From NCBI GenBank assembly GCA_017792405.1, contig CP051231.1, positions 322,634 to 386,633 of the forward strand: DNA of 64,000 nt, in the 5' to 3' direction. The notes beneath the pieces were generated by a model, which ran no database searches, had not been told where the DNA came from, and was given only the letters and a program-made list of their open reading frames with translations. The position numbers were made by a program, and so were the translations under genes. The stretch comes from Oceanicola sp. GTDB lineage: Bacteria > Pseudomonadota > Alphaproteobacteria > Rhodobacterales > Rhodobacteraceae. This document shows, one piece after another, positions 32,733 through 40,119 of the stretch. Positions within the stretch are counted from its first letter, which is position 1. Each line of letters opens with the position of its first letter.

Positions 32733-33075
32733 GGAAACCTCCTTGGCTCGTGTCATTGAAAATGGGTCTTGCAAATAATGCGGGCACCGGGGCGCCACAC
32801 CCTTAAGGGTAACGCTGCCCTGCCGGTTCTACCTGAGTGAATAATCCGTGACGTTGCCGCCCCGCCTTCACGACCCATTCACGAGGCCCGAATTTTCATC
32901 ACCGCAAGGCAGGTTACAGTGCCGCCCCACGCAGCCCCACGGCCATTCCCGCCGCCTGCCGCCCGCGCCGAACCGCCCGCCGCAGCCGCAATTTCACGCC
33001 CCGCGCACCGCCGAATCGCGTGCTCGTGAGCCGCGATCGCTTTGCACCGCCGGCCCGTGCCGCTAAGCCTTGGCC
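32733..33075. other. Divergent promoter region between the graspetide genes and the DMT transporter
   Basis: A 343-bp gap. It holds the AAGGAGG site of the precursor gene (32739-32745), a perfect 12-bp palindrome ACCCTTAAGGGT at 32799-32810, and an AT-rich patch GCAAATAATG (32771-32780) that could be a -10 region on the minus strand. No gene of its own is visible. Confidence 0.5.
32799..32810. promoter_or_regulatory. 12-bp perfect palindrome upstream of the precursor gene
   Basis: ACCCTTAAGGGT, 67 bp upstream of the precursor start and just upstream of the AT-rich -10 candidate. A symmetric site in this position may be an operator; the binder is unknown. Confidence 0.4.
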
Positions 33076-33933
33076 ATGCGCCTCGCCCTTCTGATCACCG
33101 TCACAATGGTGGCCTTCGCCGCCAACTCCCTGCTGAACCGCGCCGCGGTGGAGGCCGGGCTGATCGACCCGCTGGGCTATGCGCTGATCCGCGTGGCTTC
33201 CGGCGCGGCGATGCTCTGGCTCCTGCTCGCCCTGCGCCGCACAGCCATGCCCCGCCGCATCCCATGGGTCGGGGCGCTCTCGCTCGCCACCTACATGCTC
33301 GGCTTCTCGCTGGCCTACCTCACCCTCGGCGCGGGGCTGGGGGCGCTCATCCTCTTTGGGGTGATCCAGGTCACCATGTTCGCTGTGGCCGCCCTGCGCG
33401 GCGCGGCGCTCGGGCCGCAGCGGCTTGCCGGGGCGGCGCTGGCCTTTGCCGGGCTGGCGTCGCTGCTCTGGCCCGGCGGCGGCTTCTCGGTCGATCTCAC
33501 CGGCGCCGCGCTGATGACGGCGGCGGGCATCGGCTGGGCCTTCTACACCCTCGATGGTCGCGGCGCGGCCAACCCGCTGGCGGCCACGGCCTCCAACTTC
33601 CTCTGGTGCCTGCCACTGATGGTGCTCGCCACGCTCACCGCTCTGCCCAGCTGGCCCGCGCCGGGCGGGGTGGCGCTCGCGGTCGTCGGCGGGGCCGTCA
33701 CCTCCGGCCTCGGCTATGCGCTCTGGTATGCGGTGCTGCCGAAGATCGAAACCACCACCGCCGCTGTGGTGCAGCTCTCGGTGCCGGTCATCGCCGTGGC
33801 CGCCGGGGCGCTGCTGCTGGGCGAGGCGCTCACCTGGAAGCTGGTGATCGCCGGGGCCGTGGTGGTGGGCGGCATCGCGCTGGCCGTCACCGCGCCAGCG
33901 GCTCCAGCGGGTCGTAGCCAAACCCGCGGCTGA
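33076..33933 (+). CDS. DMT superfamily (EamA) transporter
   Basis: A 285-residue inner-membrane protein with ten hydrophobic segments in two EamA halves, for example RVASGAAMLWLLLALRR at about 45-61 and ALWYAVLPKIETTTAAVVQL at about 217-236, followed by VPVIAVAAGALLLGEAL. It belongs to the drug/metabolite exporter superfamily; the substrate is unknown. It is divergent from the graspetide pair, so a role in export of that product is conceivable but unsupported. ATG 33076 (MRLALL) was used; TTG at 33070 is an alternative. Its last 47 bases overlap the convergent Nudix gene. Confidence 0.9.
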   Translation: MRLALLITVTMVAFAANSLLNRAAVEAGLIDPLGYALIRVASGAAMLWLLLALRRTAMPRRIPWVGALSLATYMLGFSLAYLTLGAGLGALILFGVIQVTMFAVAALRGAALGPQRLAGAALAFAGLASLLWPGGGFSVDLTGAALMTAAGIGWAFYTLDGRGAANPLAATASNFLWCLPLMVLATLTALPSWPAPGGVALAVVGGAVTSGLGYALWYAVLPKIETTTAAVVQLSVPVIAVAAGALLLGEALTWKLVIAGAVVVGGIALAVTAPAAPAGRSQTRG

Positions 33934-34324
33934 AGGCGACCGCGCCAAGGCTGTCGGGCTTGTGGGGCAGGGCGGCCAGCTCCTCCGCCGTCACCCAGCG
34001 GCGGCGCGTGACTACCCGCTCCGGGTCCACCCAGTCCTCCCGCAACTCTCCTTCCAACACCTTGCAGCGAAAGAAGATTTCAACCTGGTGAAAGCCCGTT
34101 TCCTCCTCGTGATACTCGTTCACAAGGCAGGGCGGCCCGACCTTCACCACCAGCCCCGTCTCCTCATGCACCTCCCGCGCAAGGTTGTCCGGCAGGGAGC
34201 TGTGCATCTCAGCCCCGCCGCCCGGTGCGCACCAAAGCTGCACCTTCGGGTCGGCCCAGGCGTTGACGATAAGCAGGCGGTCGTCTTTCACGATCACGGC
34301 GCGGGTGGCGAGGCGAATGGGCAT
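33887..34324 (-). CDS. Nudix hydrolase
   Basis: A 145-residue Nudix-fold protein. The Nudix box is recognisable as GGGAEMHSSLPDNLAREVHEETGL (in pieces: GGGAEMH, then REVHEETGL). The first Glu of G-x5-E-x7-REUxEExGU is replaced by Ser, while the catalytic REVHEETGL half is intact. It probably hydrolyses a nucleoside diphosphate derivative. Its 3' end lies inside the 3' end of the convergent DMT gene. Start ATG 34324. Confidence 0.9.
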   Translation of the reverse strand: MPIRLATRAVIVKDDRLLIVNAWADPKVQLWCAPGGGAEMHSSLPDNLAREVHEETGLVVKVGPPCLVNEYHEEETGFHQVEIFFRCKVLEGELREDWVDPERVVTRRRWVTAEELAALPHKPDSLGAVAFSRGFGYDPLEPLAR

Positions 34325-34379
34325 GGCCGCACCGTGACGCTGCGGCGCGCCACTGGCAAGGCCCTGCGGCGGCCCCTAC

Positions 34380-35123
34380 ATGCCTGCCATGCGCTTGATG
34401 CTCGCCCTCTGCCTCACCTTGTTCGCCGCCCCCGCCGCAGCGAAGGATTGCGTCGTGCTTCTGCACGGCCTCGCCCGCGGCACCGGCTCGATGGCCCCGC
34501 TGGAGCTGGCGCTTTCCGAGGCGGGCTATTCCACGGTGAACAAGGGCTACCCCTCCACCCGCGCGCCGGTGGAGGAGCTTGTGGCCGCTGTCCCCGCCGC
34601 CTACGCCGCCTGCGAGGGAGAGCGCGTGCATTTCGTCACCCACTCGATGGGCGGCATCCTGCTGCGCATGTGGCTGGAAGAGGCCCGCCCCGAGCGCCTT
34701 GGCCATGTGGTGATGATGGGTCCGCCCAACGAGGGCAGCGAGTTGGTTGATACCCTCTCCGACTGGGCGATCTTCGATGCCGTCAACGGCCCCGCCGGCG
34801 ACCAGCTCGGCACCGACCCGGCCTCCGTGCCGCAACAGCTCGGCCCGGCGTGGTTCGGCCCCGGCATCATCGCCGGCACCCTCAGCTTCAACCCGGTCTA
34901 TTCCTCGATCATCCCCGGCCCGGATGACAGCAAGGTCGCGGTCGAAAACACCCACGTCGCGGGCGAGGCCGACTGGATCGCGCTGCCCGTGACCCACACT
35001 TTCATGATGACCAACCCGGTCGTCATGGCACAGGTGCTGACCTTTCTCGAAAGCGGCGCCTTCGACCCAGAGCTGAGCTATGCCGACGCCGTTGCGATGG
35101 GCCTGAAAGAGATCACCGAGTAG
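34380..35123 (+). CDS. Secreted alpha/beta-hydrolase, lipase-like
   Basis: A 247-residue protein with a signal peptide ([20 protein letters not shown], cleavage near residue 22 after AAA), then [14 protein letters not shown] with the oxyanion-hole HG pair. The nucleophile elbow is THSMGG (Ser at about 91), with VTHTFMM near residue 208 as the catalytic His region. It resembles PGAP1/esterase-lipase proteins exported to the periplasm; the acyl substrate is unknown. Its 3' end overlaps purK, on the other strand, by 11 bases. Confidence 0.9.
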   Translation: MPAMRLMLALCLTLFAAPAAAKDCVVLLHGLARGTGSMAPLELALSEAGYSTVNKGYPSTRAPVEELVAAVPAAYAACEGERVHFVTHSMGGILLRMWLEEARPERLGHVVMMGPPNEGSELVDTLSDWAIFDAVNGPAGDQLGTDPASVPQQLGPAWFGPGIIAGTLSFNPVYSSIIPGPDDSKVAVENTHVAGEADWIALPVTHTFMMTNPVVMAQVLTFLESGAFDPELSYADAVAMGLKEITE

Positions 35124-36186
35124 CCGGTTTCACCCGGTTCACATGCCCCATCTTGCGGCCCGACCGGGCCTCGGCCTTGCCGTAGAGATGCACTGCCGCA
35201 TGCGGCTCCCGCGCGATCTGCGGGACGCGGTCGATGTCATCCCCGATGAGGTTTTCCATCTCCACATCCGAGTGCCGCTTGCCATCGCCAAGCGGCCAGC
35301 CCGCCACGGCGCGGATATGCTGCTCGAACTGGTCCACCGCGCAGCCGTTTTGCGTCCAATGGCCGGAATTGTGCACACGCGGGGCGATCTCGTTCACGAT
35401 GAGCGCGCCGGGGGTGACAAAAAGCTCCACGCCCATGACGCCTACATAATCCAGCGCATTCAGGATCTTGCCGGCCATAAGTGCTGCATCGGTTGAAAGT
35501 CGCGGTGGGATCTTGGCGGGCACGGTCGTCGTGGCCAGAATGCCGGATTTGTGCACGTTCTCGCCAAGGTCGAAGCACACCACCTCGCCCGTCAGCCCGC
35601 GCGCGGCGATCACCGAAACCTCGAGGCTGAAGTTCACGAAGCCCTCCAGAACGGCCTCGGCGCCCTCCATCGCGGCCCAGGCCACCGGTGCATCCTCCGC
35701 GCTCGCCAGCCGGGCCTGCCCCTTGCCGTCATAGCCCAGCCGCCGGGTCTTGAGGATCGAGGGCGCGCCGATCTTGGCCACCGCCTCCGCCATCTCCTCC
35801 TCGGAGGCCACCGGGGCAAAGGGGGCCGTCTCCAGCCCCAGCCCGCGCAAGAATTCCTTCTCCGTCAGCCGGTCCTGACTGACCCGCAGCGCCTCGCGCC
35901 CGGGGCGGATCGGGCGGATCGCCTCCAGCGTGTCGAGCGCGGCAGTCGGAATGTTTTCGAACTCGTAGGTGATCACGTCCACGCTCTCGGCAAAGGCCCT
36001 CAGCGCGTCCACGTCGTCATAGCCCGCTGTCGTGACCCGTGCCGCCACATCGCCCGCAGGCGCCGCGCCCGGCTCGAAGATATGCGCCTTGTAGCCCAGC
36101 CGCGCGGCGGCGACCGAGAGCATCCGCCCCAGCTGCCCGCCGCCCAGAATGCCAATCACCGATCCCGGTGCGAGAGGCTCAGACAT
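35113..36186 (-). CDS. purK: N5-carboxyaminoimidazole ribonucleotide synthase
   Basis: A 357-residue ATP-grasp enzyme that carboxylates AIR at N5 using ATP and bicarbonate in purine synthesis. It starts [22 protein letters not shown], with the family GGGQLGRM nucleotide-fold segment. [14 protein letters not shown] at about residues 143-156 is the ATP-grasp loop, and [14 protein letters not shown] at about 264-277 is the C-terminal signature. ATG 36186 overlaps the purE stop by 8 bases; an upstream in-frame codon at 36234 would extend into purE and is rejected. Confidence 0.97.
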   Translation of the reverse strand: MSEPLAPGSVIGILGGGQLGRMLSVAAARLGYKAHIFEPGAAPAGDVAARVTTAGYDDVDALRAFAESVDVITYEFENIPTAALDTLEAIRPIRPGREALRVSQDRLTEKEFLRGLGLETAPFAPVASEEEMAEAVAKIGAPSILKTRRLGYDGKGQARLASAEDAPVAWAAMEGAEAVLEGFVNFSLEVSVIAARGLTGEVVCFDLGENVHKSGILATTTVPAKIPPRLSTDAALMAGKILNALDYVGVMGVELFVTPGALIVNEIAPRVHNSGHWTQNGCAVDQFEQHIRAVAGWPLGDGKRHSDVEMENLIGDDIDRVPQIAREPHAAVHLYGKAEARSGRKMGHVNRVKPATR

Positions 36187-36667
36187 CGGAAGGCTCCTCG
36201 GGGATCGAGGCCGAGAGCGCCTCGCGCCACGCATCCAGCCGCTCGGCCAGCGCGTCGTCGGAAACCGCGAGAATGCCCGCCGCCATCAGCCCCGCGTTCA
36301 CCGCGCCCGCCTCGCCAATCGCCATCGTGGCCACCGGAAAGCCGCGCGGCATCTGCACGATGGAATAAAGGCTGTCGACCCCGCTCAGCGCCTTGGTCTG
36401 CACCGGCACGCCCACCACCGGCACCCGCGTTTTGCTGGCCATCATGCCCGGCAGATGCGCCGCGCCGCCCGCGCCCGCGATGATCACCTTCAGCCCGCGG
36501 CCGGCGGCTGCCTTACCATAGCTCCAGAGCCGGTCCGGCGTGCGGTGGGCCGAAACGATCTTCGCCTCCCATGCCACGCCCAGCTCGTCCAGCACATCAG
36601 CGGCATGCTTCATCGTCGGCCAGTCCGACTGGCTGCCCATGATGATGCCCACAATCGGCTCTGCCAT
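36179..36667 (-). CDS. purE: N5-carboxyaminoimidazole ribonucleotide mutase
   Basis: A 162-residue class I PurE that moves the carboxyl from N5 to C4 of the imidazole, paired with PurK. Motifs: [13 protein letters not shown] (residues 7-19), [12 protein letters not shown] (about 39-50), and [14 protein letters not shown] (about 66-79) with [11 protein letters not shown] following. The start ATG 36667 (MAEP) follows GGAGAGGAG; an in-frame TTG two codons earlier is possible. Confidence 0.97.
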   Translation of the reverse strand: MAEPIVGIIMGSQSDWPTMKHAADVLDELGVAWEAKIVSAHRTPDRLWSYGKAAAGRGLKVIIAGAGGAAHLPGMMASKTRVPVVGVPVQTKALSGVDSLYSIVQMPRGFPVATMAIGEAGAVNAGLMAAGILAVSDDALAERLDAWREALSASIPEEPSDV

Positions 36668-36731
36668 GCTCAAGGCTCCTCTCCGCCATCAAAGAGCGGC
36701 CTTTATAGCCGCGCCGTGGCCCGCTGCAATG

Positions 36732-36950
36732 TTACGCGATGATGTCGGGGTAAAGCTCGTCCTCGACCCGGGCGATCTCGTCCTTCAGTGCCAGCTTTTT
36801 CTTCTTCAGCCGCTGCAGGGTGAAGCTGTCGCCGGTGGCCCGCTCCATGATCGCATGAATCGCCTCGTCCAGCTCGCGGTGCTCGCGCTTGAGCACCTCC
36901 AGCTTCACGCGGAGCACCTCTTCGTGGCTCATTTCGCCGGGAGCATTCAT
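36732..36950 (-). CDS. YdcH family DUF465 protein
   Basis: A 72-residue helical protein with a charged hairpin pattern: LEVLKREHRELDEAIHAIME, then LQRLKKKKLALKDEIARVED, the DUF465 signature. No known function; the family is usually cytoplasmic. ATG 36950 is used; MSHEE at 36932 is an alternative start. It is 64 bp upstream of purE on the same strand. Confidence 0.9.
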   Translation of the reverse strand: MNAPGEMSHEEVLRVKLEVLKREHRELDEAIHAIMERATGDSFTLQRLKKKKLALKDEIARVEDELYPDIIA

Positions 36951-37021
36951 GACTGCGGTCTTCGGATCGGTGGCAAGTGCTCAGATCATATGCATTTTCC
37001 GCGCCCGCTCAATGCCCAGCC

Positions 37022-37050
37022 CTTGCCGCAGGCCGCCTGAGGCCCCATAT
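37022..37050 (+). promoter_or_regulatory. Sigma-32 (RpoH)-type heat-shock promoter of hsp20
   Basis: CTTGCCG (37022-37028), 14-bp spacer, CCCCATAT (37043-37050). The -10 matches the CCCCATNT heat-shock consensus fully; the -35 keeps CTTG. The expected start leaves a 5' leader of about 59 nt before 37116. Confidence 0.7.
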
Positions 37051-37115
37051 TTCAAAGGTGGTCGCCAGCACGGGGCCACATTCCGCATTGTCGCTTACGC
37101 AAAGGGCTGTGCCAG

Positions 37116-37529
37116 ATGAGCAAACTCACACTCGGGTCCCACCCGTTTCTCCTCGGTTTCGAGCAGCTTGAAAGGTTGGTCGAGCGCACCGCCAAGTCGG
37201 GCAACGAGGGCTATCCCCCCTTCAACATCGAGCAATCGGGCGAGAACGCCTATCGCATCACCCTCGCGGTGGCAGGTTTTGCGGAACCCGATCTCTCGAT
37301 CACGGTTGAGGATTCACAGCTCGTCATTCGCGGCCGCCAGTCGGATGAGGATGACGGCAGGGTGTTCCTGCACCGGGGCATCGCCGCCCGCCAGTTCCAG
37401 CGCAGCTTCGTGCTGGCCGATGGCGTCGAGGTGGCCGGGGCGAAACTGGAAAACGGGCTTCTGCATGTGCACCTGACCCGCGCCGAGCCCGAAACCGTGG
37501 TTCAGACGATCAGGATCGATCGCGCCTGA
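37116..37529 (+). CDS. Small heat-shock protein, Hsp20 family
   Basis: A 137-residue IbpA-like holdase. The alpha-crystallin domain covers about residues 32-130: YPPFNIEQSGENAYRITLAV, then LVIRGRQ, and HRGIAARQFQRSFVLADGVE. GAKLENGLLHVHLTR is the conserved A-x-x-x-n-G-v-L motif. It lacks the usual I-x-I C-terminal anchor in exact form but has TIRI. A heat-shock promoter lies upstream, and DUF1150, its common partner in alphaproteobacteria, follows. Confidence 0.95.
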   Translation: MSKLTLGSHPFLLGFEQLERLVERTAKSGNEGYPPFNIEQSGENAYRITLAVAGFAEPDLSITVEDSQLVIRGRQSDEDDGRVFLHRGIAARQFQRSFVLADGVEVAGAKLENGLLHVHLTRAEPETVVQTIRIDRA

Positions 37530-37613
37530 GCCGGGCTTCAAACGCACCCGCGCAAGCACCCCGCCAACGTGCGGGCAACCCGAGGGACGGGTAACCTGAA
37601 AAGGAGACGTGTG

Positions 37614-37850
37614 ATGAACACGAAGTTTGCTGAAGACATGATGACCGCCGAAGGCGAGCGCCCCATCGTCTACGTCCGCAAGGTCGAGGTCGCCGACCTC
37701 CCCGACGAGGTGCGCGCCCAAGCCGAGGCCGCCGGCGATATCTACGCCGTCCACAACGACGAAGGCGAGCGCCTCGCCCTTGTGCAGGGCCGCGAACTGG
37801 CCTTCGTCCTGGCCCGCCAGCACGACATGTCGCCTGTGACGGTGCACTGA
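37614..37850 (+). CDS. DUF1150 family protein
   Basis: A 78-residue protein beginning MNTKFAEDMMTAEGERPIVY with VHNDEGERLALVQGRELAF, the DUF1150 pattern. Function unknown; it is habitually encoded next to hsp20 in alphaproteobacteria, as here (84 bp). ATG 37614 has AAGGAG 7 nt upstream. A longer frame from 37569 lacks this signal. Confidence 0.93.
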   Translation: MNTKFAEDMMTAEGERPIVYVRKVEVADLPDEVRAQAEAAGDIYAVHNDEGERLALVQGRELAFVLARQHDMSPVTVH

Positions 37851-37861
37851 ACTGAAACGTG

Positions 37862-37887
37862 AAAGCCCCGGCGCGATCCGGGGCTTT
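37862..37887. terminator. Bidirectional terminator between DUF1150 and the sulfate-activation gene
   Basis: AAAGCCCCGG/CCGGGGCTTT stem (37862-37871 with 37878-37887) with a 6-nt loop, between two convergent genes. Confidence 0.85.
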
Positions 37888-37914
37888 GCATGTGTCTTTA
37901 AGCTCTGAACCTGC

Positions 37915-39993
37915 TCAGACGGCGGCAACCAGCCCCATCTGCTCAAGCTTCAGCAGCACCTGGTGGGCGCAGTTGTCCACGTCGGTGCCCTCGGTCTCGA
38001 CCCGCAGCTCGGGGCTTTCGGGCACGTCGTAGGGGTCGGAGATGCCGGTGAACTCCTTGATCTTGCCCTCACGCGCCAGCTTGTAGAGCCCCTTGCGGTC
38101 GCGCCGCTCGCACTCTTCGATGCTGGTCGCCACGTGGACCTCCACAAAGGCGCCGTAACTCTCGATATCCTCGCGCACCGCGCGGCGGGTGGTGGCATAG
38201 GGCGCGATCGGCGCGCAAATCGCGATGCCGCCGTTCTTGGTGATCTCGCTGGCAACGTAGCCGATGCGGCGGATGTTCAGGTCGCGGTGCTCCTTGGAGA
38301 AGCCCAGTTCGCTGGAGAGGTTCTTCCGCACGATATCGCCGTCGAGCAGCGTCACCGGGCGGCCGCCCATCTCCATCAGCTTTACCATCAGCGCGTTGGC
38401 AATGGTGCTCTTGCCCGAGCCGGAGAAGCCGGTGAAGAACACGGTAAAGCCCTGCTTGGCCCGCGGAGGACGGGTGCGGCGCAGCTCCTTTACCACCTCG
38501 GGGAAGGAGAACCACTCCGGAATTTCCAGCCCCTCGGCCAGACGGCGGCGCAGCTCGGTGCCGGAGATGTTCAGGATCGTCACCTTGTCCTTGTCGGCGA
38601 TCTCGTCCATCGGCTCATACTGCGCGCGCTCCTGAACCCAGACCATGTGTTTGAAATCGACCATCTCGATGCCGATTTCTTCCTGATGCTCGCGGAACAG
38701 CTCCTGCGCGTCATAGGGGCCGTAAAAGTCTTCGCCGGCGGAGTTTTTGCCGGGGCCGGCGTGGTCACGGCCAACGATGAAGTGGGTGCAGCCGTGGTTC
38801 TTGCGGATCAGCCCGTGCCAGACGGCCTCACGCGGGCCGGCCATGCGCATGGCGAGGTTCAGCAGGCTCATCGTGGTGGTCGCGCCCGGGTATTTATCGA
38901 GCACCGCCTCGTAGCAGCGCACGCGGGTAAAGTGATCCACGTCGCCCGGCTTGGTCATGCCGACGACTGGATGAATGAGCAGGTTGGCCTGCGCTTCCTT
39001 GGCGGCACGGAAGGTTAGCTCCTGGTGCGCGCGGTGCAGCGGGTTGCGGGTCTGGAAGGCCACCACACGGCGCCAGCCCAGCTTGCGGAAGTAGGCGCGC
39101 AGCTCGTTGGGCGTGTCGCGGCGGGCGCGGAAATCGTAGTGCACCGGCTGCTGGATGCCGGTCACTGGGCCACCGAGATAGACGTTGCCAGCCTGGTTGT
39201 GCAGGTAGTTCACCGCCGGGTGGGCGCTGTCATCGGCGCCAAAGACCTTTTCTGCCTCACGCGCCTTGTTGGGCACCCACTTGTCGGTCACGGTCATGGT
39301 GGCGAGGATCACCCCCTCCTGATCGCGCAGGGCAATGTCCTGACCCAGCTCGATGCTCTCGGCGAACTTGTCGCTCACGTCGAGGGTGATCGGCATCGGC
39401 CAGAGCGAGCCGTCGGCCAGCCGCATGTTCTCGACGACGCCGTTGTAATCCTCTTCGCTGAGGAACCCCTTCAGCGGGTTGAAACCGCCGTTCATCAGCA
39501 GCTCCAGATCGCAGATCTGGCGCGGCGAGAGGTCGTGCGAGGTGAGGTCAGCGGCCTCCACCTTCAGCTTCTGGGCGCTCTCGTAAGAGACGTAGAGCTC
39601 CGGGATCGGGGCGAGGTTGTTCTGCATCAGGCTGCTCCTGTACTTCAAAGGCATGAGGTCGCTCGCCGAGCCGGTCAGCTCGGCGAAAAGGTTGGTGTAT
39701 TCGGTGAATTTCCGGGCGAGGAAGGCGTCGATCAGGCGGTCCTTCTCGGCCAATCCGGCCTCGGTCAGCGCATAGGCGAAGCGCTGGCGCTTGTCGGGGC
39801 CGGGGCGGGCGGTGGTTTCGATCAGCCCGGCGGCGCTGGCCGCGCGGAGCTGGGTGTTGAGCGTGCCGAGCGAGACCTTCAGGGCCTCTGCAAGGCTGCG
39901 CTGTGTCGCCTCCGGCGCCCGCTCCAGCTGTCGCAGCAGCATGAAGAGCTGGTCCTCTCCGGGCAGCTGGGTCTTTTCGGCTTGGGCAGGCAT
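37915..39993 (-). CDS. MarR-type wHTH / ATP sulfurylase / APS kinase fusion
   Basis: A 692-residue frame with three parts. Residues 12-110 form a winged helix of the EPS-associated MarR type (EDQLFMLLRQLERAPEATQR, then LAEALKVSLGTLNTQLRAA and FLARKFTEYTNLF). Residues about 123-505 are ATP sulfurylase (QTRNPLHRAHQELTFRAAKE and GRDHAGPGKN, the ATP sites). Residues about 515-692 are APS kinase (P-loop FTGFSGSGKSTIANAL; DGDIVRKNLSSELGFS). The enzyme half makes APS then PAPS from sulfate. An internal ATG at codon 123 has its own AGGAG site, so a standalone enzyme of about 570 residues may also be made. A palindrome lies 26 bp upstream of the fusion start, and a sulfate-type permease gene is next. 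Confidence 0.9.
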   Translation of the reverse strand: MPAQAEKTQLPGEDQLFMLLRQLERAPEATQRSLAEALKVSLGTLNTQLRAASAAGLIETTARPGPDKRQRFAYALTEAGLAEKDRLIDAFLARKFTEYTNLFAELTGSASDLMPLKYRSSLMQNNLAPIPELYVSYESAQKLKVEAADLTSHDLSPRQICDLELLMNGGFNPLKGFLSEEDYNGVVENMRLADGSLWPMPITLDVSDKFAESIELGQDIALRDQEGVILATMTVTDKWVPNKAREAEKVFGADDSAHPAVNYLHNQAGNVYLGGPVTGIQQPVHYDFRARRDTPNELRAYFRKLGWRRVVAFQTRNPLHRAHQELTFRAAKEAQANLLIHPVVGMTKPGDVDHFTRVRCYEAVLDKYPGATTTMSLLNLAMRMAGPREAVWHGLIRKNHGCTHFIVGRDHAGPGKNSAGEDFYGPYDAQELFREHQEEIGIEMVDFKHMVWVQERAQYEPMDEIADKDKVTILNISGTELRRRLAEGLEIPEWFSFPEVVKELRRTRPPRAKQGFTVFFTGFSGSGKSTIANALMVKLMEMGGRPVTLLDGDIVRKNLSSELGFSKEHRDLNIRRIGYVASEITKNGGIAICAPIAPYATTRRAVREDIESYGAFVEVHVATSIEECERRDRKGLYKLAREGKIKEFTGISDPYDVPESPELRVETEGTDVDNCAHQVLLKLEQMGLVAAV
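39625..39639 (-). promoter_or_regulatory. Internal ribosome-binding site and start inside the wHTH-sulfurylase fusion
   Basis: On the minus strand AGGAG is followed 7 nt later by ATG (first base 39627), which begins MQNNLAPIPELYVSYESAQ, the normal N-terminus of stand-alone ATP sulfurylase/APS kinase. The signal is far better than that at the fusion start (39993), which has no clear Shine-Dalgarno. Confidence 0.65.
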
Positions 39994-40018
39994 GGGCGGG
40001 CAGGGCGACTCAATGTGT

Positions 40019-40032
40019 GTTCAATGTTGAAC
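40019..40032. promoter_or_regulatory. 14-bp perfect palindrome upstream of the wHTH-sulfurylase fusion
   Basis: GTTCAATGTTGAAC, centred 32 bp before the fusion's ATG. MarR proteins bind symmetric sites of this size, so it may be the operator of the fused winged helix. Confidence 0.55.
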
Positions 40033-40119
40033 GCATCTGCCATATGGGCCGTAAAGAAAACCCCAAAGGTGGGTGGGCAGGCGGGATGTTGCCAAAAATC
40101 CGCGCCCGCCCGCGCCGCT

